A stretch of DNA of 64,000 bases. It comes from Paenibacillus sp. EZ-K15. Lineage in GTDB: Bacteria > Bacillota > Bacilli > Paenibacillales > Paenibacillaceae. How positions within the stretch are numbered: position 1 is the first letter of the stretch; every line of letters starts with the position of its first letter. The notes under the pieces are model-generated. The model had not been told where the DNA came from. It saw only the letters and a list, made by a program, of their open reading frames with translations, and did no database searches. Shown here one piece after another: positions 36,179 through 44,859 of this stretch. The DNA is taken from assembly GCF_002573715.1 (NCBI RefSeq), contig NZ_PDHM01000017.1, positions 1 to 64,000 on the forward strand, in the 5' to 3' direction. The position numbers and the translations under genes are program-made.

Positions 36179-36376
36179 AATTACACCCTCCATTTTTTGA
36201 TGATTATGGGTAAATTGAATTGTTCTTATCCACTACATCTAACATCAGTCTCACTCCATTACCGCATGTTTGCCCCTCTATTATGTATTACTTTATCTCA
36301 ATACCGATAGCCTGATCATGTTGAATCATTGCCTAATAATATCATCACGGTTTGTTTTCCGTTTTTTTAACCCTAA

Positions 36377-36426
36377 ACAAAAGCGAACGATCGATCTTCC
36401 ACAGGAAAATCATCGCTCGCTTTTTG
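36377..36426 (-). terminator. Terminator beyond the acetyltransferase remnant
   Basis: AAGCGA-CGAT and ATC-CGCTCGCTTTTT arms flank a loop. It has kept its structure although the gene in front is broken. Confidence 0.5.
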
Positions 36427-36496
36427 TCAGATTTAGCCGATCTATCCTGCGAGGAAAAATCGTCACTAATCTTCGCTCCCTTTGTAGATGGCGAAT

Positions 36497-36889
36497 TTAG
36501 AAAAGTGGTACATCTCGATAACCCAATCTTAGATATAAAGGATACCCCATTTGACTAGAAGCAAGTACACACTTGACAGCGCCTTCCTGCTTGGCATCAA
36601 TAAGCATTCTTCGGCAAAGTTCCTTTACCCCTATGAATTTTCGAAGTAAATACATCGCTTAAAAAACATACCGTTTTATCTAATAGTAAATAACGTCCCC
36701 ATGATGCAGGATGCCCGTTCTCTTCACCAACATAAAAATGTAGATTTGGATCATCAAATTTTTTGAGATCGATAACCGTTCTATCGAAAAAATGATTGAT
36801 ACGTCGAGCTTCCTCCTCGGTTTTGACACGCTTGATGATCTTGTTTTCTTTTCTGTTTCAATAGGCCAGCTATCCAGATTTAACATCAT
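36497..36889 (-). pseudogene. GNAT acetyltransferase gene with two frameshifts
   Basis: Three frames together give an acetyltransferase. The first is MMLNLDSWPIETE, the second runs from KRVKTEEEARRINHFFDRTV to LLLDKTVCFLSDVFTSKIHR. The third holds the acetyl-CoA-site region LCRRMLIDAKQEGAVK and the end GYPLYLRLGYRDVPLF. Frameshifts are near 36830 and 36620. The product would be a small N-acetyltransferase if repaired. No other gene is seen in 36179-36982. Confidence 0.7.
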
Positions 36890-36982
36890 GAGAAACTCTG
36901 TACTTATGATGGCATACCCTCCGCATCATAACCATTCGGTTTTTCATCAGAAAACACAGTAAGCCAATAGTATGCTGGATGT

Positions 36983-37756
36983 TTAGTGGTCAGCGAGCGT
37001 CTCTCCGGTTTCAAGCAACGTCTTCATACCTGAAAGTACAATCGGCAACCCATTCTCAAGAATTTTTGCAGTGCTCATCGCCTGTTCGAATTCATCATGT
37101 ATAACGGTTACGAGCGTCACGCCATGAAGTTCGGCATGCGAACCGATCTCCCACGTAATGCGCGACGGGGGGTCACCCTCCGTGCCCGGAAACGAACTAA
37201 AACGCCAACTCATCACGAGCTTATTCGGAGGATCAAGTTCCAGAATGATTCCTTCCGCTTTCTTCTCTTCCCCGTTCCATAGTTCGAATGAAGATTCGAT
37301 TTCCCAGGTGGTTCGGATGGCGCAGTTGAACCAAAACTTCGACGTTTTGGTCGGATCCGTGAGAGCTTGCCACACTTGTTCAGGCTTTGCTTTAATCGCT
37401 ATCTGGTTTATATTCCGAGGTTTCTTATCCATATTCGTATCACGCTCCATTTCTTTTTGAAGAGATGTTAACTGGGCCGCCCATGGTTCGGCGTATTTAC
37501 TCACCCATCGCTCATAAATTTGGCGTATGGGCACCGAATTCAAATAGTGCAACTTTTCCCGTCCAACTTTTCTCGTGGTAATGAGCCCGGCTTCCTCCAA
37601 AATATTCAGATGCTTCATAACGCCGAACCGGGACATGTCTAGTGGCGCACAGAGATCATTCAGCGTCCGTCCGTCTGAAGCGTGAAGCAGGTCCAAAAGC
37701 TTACGGCGGCTGGGATCCGCAAGTGCTTTGAATGTGTCATTCTCCAATCGAAACAC
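36983..37756 (-). CDS. ArsR-type repressor fused to an AHSA1/SRPBCC domain
   Basis: Residues 1-95 are an ArsR-like winged helix (LADPSRRKLLDLLHASDGRT, MSRFGVMKHLNILEEAGLIT). Residues 120-255 are an AHSA1-type SRPBCC fold (IAIKAKPEQVWQALTDPTKT), a hydrophobic-ligand cavity. The fusion suggests a one-component regulator that senses a small hydrophobic molecule. It is divergent from an FMN reductase gene; the region between carries two GTTACC palindromes, and a third precedes the SGNH hydrolase gene. It probably represses itself and those genes. Confidence 0.88.
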   Translation of the reverse strand: MFRLENDTFKALADPSRRKLLDLLHASDGRTLNDLCAPLDMSRFGVMKHLNILEEAGLITTRKVGREKLHYLNSVPIRQIYERWVSKYAEPWAAQLTSLQKEMERDTNMDKKPRNINQIAIKAKPEQVWQALTDPTKTSKFWFNCAIRTTWEIESSFELWNGEEKKAEGIILELDPPNKLVMSWRFSSFPGTEGDPPSRITWEIGSHAELHGVTLVTVIHDEFEQAMSTAKILENGLPIVLSGMKTLLETGETLADH

Positions 37757-37795
37757 CGCCTTTCTGTCGATTTGAAATAAATTCGTTTGAATCTC

Positions 37796-37825
37796 TTGAC
37801 ACGTTACTATTTGGTAACGTATTAT
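37796..37825 (+). promoter_or_regulatory. SigA promoter with an embedded operator
   Basis: TTGACA and TATTAT are 18 bases apart. The palindrome ACGTTACTATTTGGTAACGT (37801-37820) fills the spacer, so a bound repressor would block the polymerase. It serves the FMN reductase gene. Confidence 0.65.
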
Positions 37826-37838
37826 AAAAACACAACAA

Positions 37839-37854
37839 GTTACCTAATGGTCAC
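37839..37854. promoter_or_regulatory. Second GTTACC operator in the divergent promoter region
   Basis: GTTACCTAATGGTCAC matches the perfect palindrome at 38637-38660 in 14 of 16 core positions. Confidence 0.55.
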
Positions 37855-37946
37855 ATTTTATCACAAACGGATCTGTTTGTCAGCCGGCGACATACAAATC
37901 CATCTGCCCACAACCAACTTTTTAAAAATGAAAGGTGATGTTGAAG

Positions 37947-38501
37947 ATGAAAATAACGGTGATTGCGGGAAGCAACCGCGCAAATGCAACAAGCACGTAC
38001 CTTCTCAAGTACATTGAAAGCATTTTGAAAGCCCAGCAAATTCCGGTCACCTTTGTCAATTTATCGGAGCTGCAGCTGCCGCTTTTTTCACCTGATAACT
38101 GGGATTTTCATCCCAATGTTAAGCAGGTCTTGGAGGCAATTGCAGATGGGGACGGTTTGGTCCTTGCTACCCCGGAATACCATGGCTCAGTATCAGGAGT
38201 TCTTAAAAATGCCTTGGACTATATTACCGGAAGCCAGGTTGCGGGCAAGGCAGTGCTTTCCGTAAGTTCCGCAGGTGGTCCGCTCGGAGTAAGCTCGCTC
38301 TCGCATTTGCAGACTATTGTACGTAATTTGCACGGTATTAACTGTTCGCAGTGGATTTCGATCGGATATGGATCGAATACATTCGGTCCCGACGGCGCAC
38401 CGTTAGATGAGGGAATGAGAGACAGGATTCGAGATGCGGTGGGCAGTTTCGTGGATCTCACCCGTAAGCTTACAGCAACAGAAGCTGCGGTAGCAAACTA
38501 A
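37947..38501 (+). CDS. NADPH-dependent FMN reductase
   Basis: This 184-residue flavodoxin-fold enzyme has ITVIAGSNRANATSTYLLKY for the FMN phosphate loop and TPEYHGSVSGVLKNALDYI, the conserved flavin-binding signature. It uses NAD(P)H to reduce FMN, azo dyes or quinones. AAAGGTGATG precedes the ATG at 37947; the frame opens four codons earlier. It is divergent from the ArsR-AHSA1 gene and has an operator inside its promoter. Confidence 0.9.
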   Translation: MKITVIAGSNRANATSTYLLKYIESILKAQQIPVTFVNLSELQLPLFSPDNWDFHPNVKQVLEAIADGDGLVLATPEYHGSVSGVLKNALDYITGSQVAGKAVLSVSSAGGPLGVSSLSHLQTIVRNLHGINCSQWISIGYGSNTFGPDGAPLDEGMRDRIRDAVGSFVDLTRKLTATEAAVAN

Positions 38502-38636
38502 CAGCACAAGCCTTTTTTAAGAGATCAGAAAGTATTAACTTCCGCGGTTTAACATCCTTATCTCGCAAGAAAAACTACAGCTAACAACGGTCTGTCTTCT
38601 TTGAAAGTACGTCGATAGACGTTTTTCTTATCACCA

Positions 38637-38660
38637 TTAGGTTACCAAATGGTAACCTAA
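38637..38660. promoter_or_regulatory. Perfect 24-base palindromic operator
   Basis: Ten-base arms flank AAAT; the core is GTTACCAAATGGTAAC. It lies about 28 bases upstream of the SGNH hydrolase start. Confidence 0.65.
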
Positions 38661-38687
38661 TCCCGAAGGAGATGTTTCTTCTTGATA

Positions 38688-39853
38688 ATGAATGAACAGA
38701 AGGATTCTGACAGACATTGGATGGGATCTTGGTTTGCAAGTCAAACGTACTTTGATGGGAAATTTGCCGAAGTCCGATTCAAGGACCAAACCATTCGAAT
38801 GATTATACATCCGCATGCCTTTGGCTCCAAGATCCGGCTTAAGTTTTCCAATCTTTACGGTTCCAAGCCTGCGGTATTCGGCACAGTGACTGCAGCTTTA
38901 TCCGCAAAAAACGGGGAAGTCGTTCCCGGAACCGGTCGGCAAGTTACCTTGAATGGCCAATTCACCATCGTTATCCCTGCAGGAGAAGAAATATATACGA
39001 ATCCTTTCGATCTCCAAGTAAAGGAACATGTTGACGTAACCGTCAGCGTTTATGTTCCTGAGTCGACCCCAACCTCAACTTGGCATTTTTCGCCTCCTAG
39101 GTCCACTTATGTTGCCGAAGGAAACCATACCGACGATAGCAACGCGGATTTTTTTGAAAGAAGATTCATTCATACTACTGGCTTTCGGGTATGGAGGTTT
39201 TATCACAAGATGAGCATTTTCGAGTCATTGCCGCCTTTGGTGATTCCATTACAGAAGGGAGTACCTCTACTCAAGATGCTAACCATCGTTGGCCGGATAT
39301 TTTCTTTGAACGACTTCATCGAGAAAATCCAGCCTCTCCGATCTCCGTGCTCAATGCAGGAATCGTTGGCAATCAAATTTTGAAAAATGGTCCTGAGGTC
39401 GGTTTGCCAATAGGTGGACAGAGCGCACTTTCCCGGCTGGATCGTGATATATTTTCACATTCTGGAATTACCGATGTAATCTTTCTCGAAGGTATAAATG
39501 ATATCGGACTCGGAAACGCGACCGCGGATCAGATTATTGGTGGAATGAAGGAATTGGCAGCCAAAGTACATGAGAAAGGACTTCGCATTTTTGCTGGCAC
39601 GCTCCCACCATTTGGCGGCGCCCCTTACTACTCCAATGAAAAGGAACTCACCCGGCAAGAAGTAAATCGATGGATCCGAACCAACGAAGTATTTGACGGC
39701 ATTATGGACTTTAACAATGCGCTGGCTGATCCGCAGCGTCCTGAACAACTGCTTCCCGACTATGATTTCGGCGATCATCTTCATCCTTGCGATGCGAGAT
39801 TCAAAGCGTTAGCCGATTGTATTCCATTGTCCCTGTTCGTGGATAAAATCTAA
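38688..39853 (+). pseudogene. SGNH/GDSL hydrolase interrupted by one frameshift
   Basis: The N-terminal part (38688 to about 39190) is a beta-rich domain including MGSWFASQTYFDGKF and HVDVTVSVYVPESTPTS. The C-terminal part (about 39191-39853) is the SGNH hydrolase domain: the catalytic Ser in AAFGDSITEGS, the Gly and Asn blocks in NAGIVGNQIL and EGINDIG, and the Asp-His pair in FGDHLHPCDARF. The two parts are in different frames, joined near 39186-39190, where one base seems missing. Both are otherwise intact, so this may be a sequencing error or a fresh mutation. Intact, it would be an esterase or deacetylase. Confidence 0.75.
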
Positions 39854-39909
39854 AAAGGTTTGCCCCTATATAACCGATTTCTACAACCATAAAAAAGGAG
39901 ATGTTTTGT

Positions 39910-40257
39910 ATGAAAACGATGGAACAAAGAAATGTAGCAGTGGTGATCGCGTTTATCGAGGACATTACGAATCAGAGCATGTTGGAGAAGACCGATCAAT
40001 TCTTTGCACCGCAAATCGTTGAGGCATTTACGGATCGGCGGTTTACCGTGGAGGAAATTCTGGCCCAAGGTGAGAAGGTCATCGCTAGAATCTTCATGAC
40101 GGCCGTGCATGTTGGTCATTTTGCAGGAAATGCACCTACAGGCAGAACCGTGAAGGCAACACAGTTCCGCGAATTTCACGTCATCGACGGGAACATCGCT
40201 GATCACAGCGGCTGGTTCGATACGGCCACGCTTTTGCCTCAAATCCAAGCTCAATAA
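39910..40257 (+). CDS. SnoaL-like/ester cyclase-type protein, internally shortened
   Basis: This 115-residue protein aligns along its length with the next gene (MKTMEQRNVAVVIAFIED against MNTMEQTNVETVTQFIEA). It lacks about 18 residues in the middle, just before EAFTDRRFTVEEILAQG. The missing part removes a strand or helix of the SnoaL fold, so activity is doubtful. AAGGAGATG precedes the ATG at 39910. It is a tandem duplicate in the same transcript as its neighbour. Confidence 0.65.
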   Translation: MKTMEQRNVAVVIAFIEDITNQSMLEKTDQFFAPQIVEAFTDRRFTVEEILAQGEKVIARIFMTAVHVGHFAGNAPTGRTVKATQFREFHVIDGNIADHSGWFDTATLLPQIQAQ

Positions 40258-40327
40258 CCGCCTATGAAGAACGGCATTTCGTCGTTAAGTCAATTCTAAT
40301 AACCCATTCATAAGGAGATGTTTAAGT

Positions 40328-40729
40328 ATGAATACGATGGAACAAACCAATGTGGAGACGGTAACTCAATTTATCGAGGCATTTTGGAATCAGAGTCAAT
40401 TGGAGTCTGTGGATCGATTTCTGACCGACGATTATCAAGAGCTCTCTTATCAATCCAAGGAAGGCCTGAAAAAATTCGCTGCAACGATCTTGGAGGCATT
40501 TCCCGATAAACGCTACACCGTGGAAGAGATCATCGGCCAAGGGGATAAGGTGCTCGTGAGAATGACTGTGAAAGGCACACATCAAGGCATGTTCTTTGGA
40601 ACCACGCCCACGGGCAATACGATCGATGTCACGCTTTACCGTCAATATCGCGTTGTGGACGGCAAGATCGCCGAGCATCGGGGCTGGATCGACATGGTGT
40701 CCATGTGGAGCCAAATTCGGGGCAACTAA
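40328..40729 (+). CDS. SnoaL-like/ester cyclase-type protein
   Basis: At 133 residues this has the full alpha+beta barrel pattern of SnoaL-like proteins: an N-terminal helix (VETVTQFIEAFWNQSQLESV), AFPDKRYTVEEIIGQGDKVL, then GTTPTGNTIDVTLYRQYRV and GKIAEHRGWIDM. Members include polyketide cyclases and many uncharacterised proteins. It follows the shortened paralogue by 70 bases and is ended by a good terminator. It may belong to the ArsR-AHSA1 regulon by position. Confidence 0.8.
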   Translation: MNTMEQTNVETVTQFIEAFWNQSQLESVDRFLTDDYQELSYQSKEGLKKFAATILEAFPDKRYTVEEIIGQGDKVLVRMTVKGTHQGMFFGTTPTGNTIDVTLYRQYRVVDGKIAEHRGWIDMVSMWSQIRGN

Positions 40730-40758
40730 CTTCCGCAAAACACATCGCTTCACATGCT

Positions 40759-40784
40759 ACCGACCCAAAACTGGGTCGGTATTG
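40759..40784 (+). terminator. Terminator after the SnoaL-like genes
   Basis: ACCGACCCA and TGGGTCGGT are perfect inverted copies around AAAC, followed by ATTGTGTT. Confidence 0.6.
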
Positions 40785-40859
40785 TGTTGGTATGAAAAAT
40801 CACAGAGGCTGAATTAGAGCCTTACTATTGTGTCGTTTGTATTGGGACGCTTTTCATCT

Positions 40860-40880
40860 GGTTAGATATCATCTAATCGG
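40860..40880. repeat. Short palindromic repeat, copy 2
   Basis: GGTTAGATATCATCTAATCG is the partner of the repeat at 2676-2696. Confidence 0.4.
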
Positions 40881-40891
40881 CAATAAAGACA

Positions 40892-41200
40892 TTACCCTTC
40901 CACGATATCTGCCCGAAAATCAGTTGCAATTTCGATCATGAGGGATACGATTTCTTGATGGGAAACAGCTACATACAACTCCCCCATATAGTGTCTGAAT
41001 GGAATAAGGGTTTCTCCCTGTTTCCACATAAAGAAATCCCCATCTATAGACATAGTGCTTTCCTCCCCTTTCACACTCAGCACTGTCTGATAAGTAAAAT
41101 CAGCTTTGGATGAAAAATAAGCTTGGCATTCTTCCAATGAAATCTCTTGACCACTTGAGTTTGGTTGCATGGATCTCGTAATCCGAAAACGTTGATTCAT
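40892..41200 (-). CDS. Small protein, family not recognised
   Basis: This 102-residue soluble protein starts at the ATG at 41200, which has GGAGG six bases upstream; the longer open frame adds 23 codons without a ribosome binding site. Segments such as LEECQAYFSSKADFTYQTVL and DGDFFMWKQGETLIPFRHY suggest a compact alpha/beta fold. I see no membrane helices, cysteine pairs or known motifs. It stands alone between a repeat and an AraC remnant. Confidence 0.55.
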   Translation of the reverse strand: MNQRFRITRSMQPNSSGQEISLEECQAYFSSKADFTYQTVLSVKGEESTMSIDGDFFMWKQGETLIPFRHYMGELYVAVSHQEIVSLMIEIATDFRADIVEG

Positions 41201-41345
41201 AAATATCCTCCAATTATAAAATGACCTTGTATCCTCCCATACATTAATTGTTAAGCTGGTCTCTGTCAATTGAGTTGGATGGCTCTCCGACTAAGCCAAT
41301 CAAATATGAATCTATTGGGCCGTGGCGAACTTGCGAGTGATGTTC

Positions 41346-41538
41346 CTATAGGTGATATGCCTTTTTTAACCGTAAACTGCTTGATAAAGTAAGTGTCATA
41401 CTCAAATCGGTAGCGCGCGCAATTTCATCAAGCTTCATACCGGTATGAGTTAAAAGATCACAGGCAACTTTCAAACGAAGTGAAAGCAAATAACCCATTT
41501 CTGTATGTCCGCATCTTTCCTGAAACTGTTTATTAAGA
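41346..41538 (-). pseudogene. C-terminal fragment of an AraC-type regulator
   Basis: The minus strand reads NKQFQERCGHTEMGYLLSLR, then LKVACDLLTHTGMKLDEIAR and ATDLSMTLTLSSSLRLKKAY before a stop. This is the second half of an AraC DNA-binding domain. The sensor domain and first helix-turn-helix are missing. Confidence 0.6.
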
Positions 41539-41540
41539 GT

Positions 41541-42458
41541 TCATGAGAATGACTTACACCATACAAACATATTTCCAAGTTCTTGAAAGCCAACCCTCGT
41601 GTAGACGCGCATCGCGTCATCCGGTTCACGTTCAAGCGTCCACATTCCCCCATGATTAATGTAGAGCTTACTGACGCCGACTTCTTTCAAGCGGCGCATA
41701 CACTCGTATAAGAGGTTTGTCGCCAATCCCCTTCTTCGATGCGTGGGAGCCGTTCCGAACGGTTCGATAATCGCGATGTTGTTCTCGCTGTCGAGCCAGA
41801 TATTTGCAAAGCCGACGACTGTATTCGCCTCGTCTAGTATAACCAAGTCGAAATCCTGACTGTACGTTGGACAGGACATCAAACGGCGGTAAATATTCAT
41901 ATCCGGCGCAGTCAATCCAGCTGAACCGCTCATGATCATAACTTTTTGCTCAATATTACCCGTCTTAATCGGACAAACCTTGAACCCCTCGGGAAAATGA
42001 GGCTCGTGATTCGCAGTTTCCAAATCGATTACCCCGGAATACATGTACCATGTATGCTGCTCGTATCCCCTTGCCTTCAGCGTCTCTACTCGGGGATGAT
42101 CCTCGACATACCCCCAAATATAAACTTCCAGTCCACTCCGATCTTCAAGCGACAGACCGCAGTAGTGTCTTTCAACCCAGGCGAACATTTCATCTTCCAG
42201 GTGAACGTATTCAGGCCCGGTAAAACAATAAACAATTCGATAATGCCCCGGCCAGATCGCGCCGATGATCGTTCCGTCTTCGATTTCGCAGATTGTCAGA
42301 CTCTGAAGGATCTTATCACCGCCGAAGGCGCGGTTGTAGTCAAAATCTCCAAGACTCGGGTAAAACCGGCGCTTCGGGTCGGCAAACTTTTGGGTGATCA
42401 CCTTGCGAAGCGCCATGTAATCGCTCTCATCCCTATATGGCCGAAATTGTACTGTCAC
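41541..42458 (-). CDS. GNAT family N-acetyltransferase
   Basis: The C-terminal GNAT domain is clear: VVGFANIWLDSENNIAIIEP, then the acetyl-CoA loop THRRRGLATNLLYECMRRLK, then YTRVGFQELGNMFVW. The N-terminal 150 residues probably form a second, degenerate GNAT-like domain, as in the two-domain forms of the family. GGAGAG supports a GTG start at 42458, eight codons into the frame (305 residues). The acceptor substrate is unknown. Confidence 0.82.
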   Translation of the reverse strand: MTVQFRPYRDESDYMALRKVITQKFADPKRRFYPSLGDFDYNRAFGGDKILQSLTICEIEDGTIIGAIWPGHYRIVYCFTGPEYVHLEDEMFAWVERHYCGLSLEDRSGLEVYIWGYVEDHPRVETLKARGYEQHTWYMYSGVIDLETANHEPHFPEGFKVCPIKTGNIEQKVMIMSGSAGLTAPDMNIYRRLMSCPTYSQDFDLVILDEANTVVGFANIWLDSENNIAIIEPFGTAPTHRRRGLATNLLYECMRRLKEVGVSKLYINHGGMWTLEREPDDAMRVYTRVGFQELGNMFVWCKSFS

Positions 42459-42524
42459 GTCTATACACTCTCCGTTTCTCACTTCTGGACACCTATAATC
42501 GTGACCCGTGTTATCGACATGTAC

Positions 42525-43640
42525 TCATACTCTGTTTATATAAAATGATTCGAATTCAGTGACAGAGTCGAACTGGTTCAATGATACACCTTCTGTTCTA
42601 AGATGATTCTCTAATTTTTCTATAAGCTGTAAAACTGCTATTCGCAACGGTTCGAGATCTTTGGGATCCAGCAACGCAGTGAGATCTGGATACCCGAAGC
42701 GATGATAAAATTCCCGATACTCGCCCAAATTGAAAATGCCAGGCCAGTGTCCTTTTTCGGTTGCGTACAGTATACGAGCCAATCCATCTTGAACACCTAT
42801 AGCAACGAAAAACGCGGTTTCATAGTGACCTTTTTCGCAAGCGGTTAGGAGTTTGTTAAGCATTCCTCTTTCCTCTTCGTAGTATCCCTTCATCCAATCT
42901 TGGTATGAACGTAATCCTTTGAGCTTGTTTCTTCGTTCTGAAATTAGATTAAGTGTGTCTAAAGTCAGTTTCTCGCAAGCAGACTTGATTTCATCTTTAG
43001 AATGGCTAAACATTATGGTGTCAAGGTAAAGATCCAGTTGTTCTGGCTTCATTGGTAGATTTCTGACTTGCTCACGATAATGTCCCCAACTACGTGTATA
43101 GTATCTTTGGTTTATCAATGCAAGAGATCTAAAAATGTGAGCGGAAATTTCTTGTGCCTGTGTTCGACAAAAGGACAAATCCATGGAGTCTCCGGCAAGT
43201 CGGAACTTCATCAAGCTAGTAAAACAATCACGCACTACAACTTCTGCTCTGTTGACCAATGTTAGTGTGTTGAATGGCTCCTCCATGGAAGATATGGTCT
43301 CGCGAAGTTTCATGAATTTCGCTAGATCTTCTTCTGAACGGACATACAATAGTTCACACTCCGCAATAATGGTCGTGCTCCAATCTTCAGATGTTGCCAT
43401 TCTTTCAGCACGATCCCAGCAGATAGGCCAGAAATCAAAACTAATACCGTCGATTATAAACTGTAATTCCACTTGTTTTCCTCTAGGAGAGGCCGGTATG
43501 AAGAAAAAGTCTAAATCCGATCGCTCAGTCGCCCTACCCTGTAAATATGACCCGTAATATCCGACAATCGCAACATCTTGGGGGTAATGGGTCTTAATAT
43601 GTTTGACCATGATATCAGCTACGGCAAAAACATTAACCAT
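42525..43640 (-). CDS. Nucleotidyltransferase-fold protein
   Basis: This 371-residue protein has the nucleotidyltransferase signature GSYLQGRATERSDLDFFFI (GS-x9-DxD) near residue 35 and a further acidic segment DGISFDFWPI. A helical C-terminal domain of about 230 residues follows. The arrangement is like aminoglycoside nucleotidyltransferases, but resistance cannot be claimed from sequence alone. AAGGAGG lies before the ATG at 43640. Confidence 0.75.
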   Translation of the reverse strand: MVNVFAVADIMVKHIKTHYPQDVAIVGYYGSYLQGRATERSDLDFFFIPASPRGKQVELQFIIDGISFDFWPICWDRAERMATSEDWSTTIIAECELLYVRSEEDLAKFMKLRETISSMEEPFNTLTLVNRAEVVVRDCFTSLMKFRLAGDSMDLSFCRTQAQEISAHIFRSLALINQRYYTRSWGHYREQVRNLPMKPEQLDLYLDTIMFSHSKDEIKSACEKLTLDTLNLISERRNKLKGLRSYQDWMKGYYEEERGMLNKLLTACEKGHYETAFFVAIGVQDGLARILYATEKGHWPGIFNLGEYREFYHRFGYPDLTALLDPKDLEPLRIAVLQLIEKLENHLRTEGVSLNQFDSVTEFESFYINRV

Positions 43641-43833
43641 CAAATAACCTCCTTGTTTCATACGTCCTCTTTGACTACGCATTGGGGATACTAATCATGG
43701 CATATGTTGTTCGTATCGCTCATTCTAGTGGCTGTACTTCAAGTTTAGGTTGTTATCCAGTAAGTGTAAAAGGAAAAGATAATTATAAACAAACCGTCCG
43801 GTTATAGGAATATCTCTTCGATCATAACTGGCG

Positions 43834-43870
43834 CAAAAAAAGGTCAATCCTCAGGGATCGACCTTTTTTT
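43834..43870. terminator. Terminator of the nitroreductase operon
   Basis: AAAAAAAGGTC and GACCTTTTTTT arms enclose ATCC-TCA-GGAT. It lies just beyond the monooxygenase stop codon. Confidence 0.8.
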
Positions 43871-43886
43871 GACTTTAGATCTTTAA

Positions 43887-44183
43887 TTATTTTCTAATAG
43901 GCTGACCTGTAAAAGCTTGAACCTGTAACGGAGCTGTCAAGTATTTTGGAGCATTAGCTACGAACGCCTGAAAATGGCTGCTTGCATTGTGAGCCCCTAC
44001 TGCTTCTTCATCTTTCCATTGTTCAACCATCAAATATGTGCCATCCTGATCTGTATCCTTCAGGAGTTTATACGACACATTCCCTGCCTCCGCGCGGGAT
44101 GACGCAATAAGTTCTTGTATGGACTCCAGAAATTCTGCTTCTACTTCACGGTTTACTTTCATTTCTGCATGAATAATAATCAT
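43887..44183 (-). CDS. Antibiotic biosynthesis monooxygenase (ABM) domain protein
   Basis: This 98-residue ferredoxin-like protein has the ABM pattern: MIIIHAEMKVNREVEAEFLE, AEAGNVSYKLLKDTDQDGTY and MVEQWKDEEAVGAHNASSHF. Such cofactor-free monooxygenases act on quinols and similar compounds. GAGG eight bases upstream favours the ATG at 44183. It follows the nitroreductase gene by 10 bases and is the last gene of a three-gene MarR operon. Confidence 0.85.
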   Translation of the reverse strand: MIIIHAEMKVNREVEAEFLESIQELIASSRAEAGNVSYKLLKDTDQDGTYLMVEQWKDEEAVGAHNASSHFQAFVANAPKYLTAPLQVQAFTGQPIRK

Positions 44184-44193
44184 AGTCATAACC

Positions 44194-44832
44194 TCACTTC
44201 CACTCCGCAATGCGGTCAATAGGCAGACGAGTTGTTCTACGTGCCTCTTTAGCAGCTTTACCTACAGATATGAGCATAACCGGTACATAACGTTCCTTTT
44301 CCATACCAAATGCTTCCGCAATTCGGGATTTGTCATATCCGCCAATCGGGTTTGTATCATATCCACGGGCACGAGCAGAAAGCATGAGCTGCATGGATAC
44401 CAAGCCGCTATCAATAAGAATCATTTCGCGAAAAGCTTGTGCTGGTATACGTGCAAAAAGATCAGTATAGTTAGCCATCAGTTGATCTTTAATCTCTTGC
44501 GGCAAATAGCCTCTTTCCACAGCAGTACCCATAATTTCGTCAGCATTATCAAATGCGTTCATATCTCCGAAAACGGCAATGACTGCAGAGGAAGTTGTAA
44601 CTTGTGTTTTGTTACCTGGTGCAAGCTCTTCAAGCGTCGCTTTACCTTCTGGGCTATCAACGACAAGAAATCTCCAAGGCTGAAGATTAACGGAAGATGG
44701 TGCCAAAGTTGCTTCTTCCAAAATCTCAGTCATTTCCTCACGGCTGATTTTGACCGCTGGATCGTACACACGCACAGAGCGACGAGAAGTAATTAATTCT
44801 TTATAATTATTGTTTAGGGATGTTACAGTCAT
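44194..44832 (-). CDS. Nitroreductase family flavoprotein
   Basis: This 212-residue FMN-dependent oxidoreductase has the family N-terminus (ITSRRSVRVYDPAVKISREE), the FMN-site APSSVNLQPWRFLVV and NPIGGYDKSRIAEAFGM. It resembles B. subtilis YodC/YdgI types, which reduce nitro compounds or quinones. GGAGAGAAT precedes the ATG. It sits between its likely MarR repressor and the ABM protein. Confidence 0.9.
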   Translation of the reverse strand: MTVTSLNNNYKELITSRRSVRVYDPAVKISREEMTEILEEATLAPSSVNLQPWRFLVVDSPEGKATLEELAPGNKTQVTTSSAVIAVFGDMNAFDNADEIMGTAVERGYLPQEIKDQLMANYTDLFARIPAQAFREMILIDSGLVSMQLMLSARARGYDTNPIGGYDKSRIAEAFGMEKERYVPVMLISVGKAAKEARRTTRLPIDRIAEWK

Positions 44833-44859
44833 GATATTCTCTCCTTTAATCTCTATAAG

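Noticed and set aside
42525..43640. Assigning an antibiotic resistance function to the nucleotidyltransferase
   Set aside because: The fold signature is clear, but nothing in the sequence fixes the substrate.
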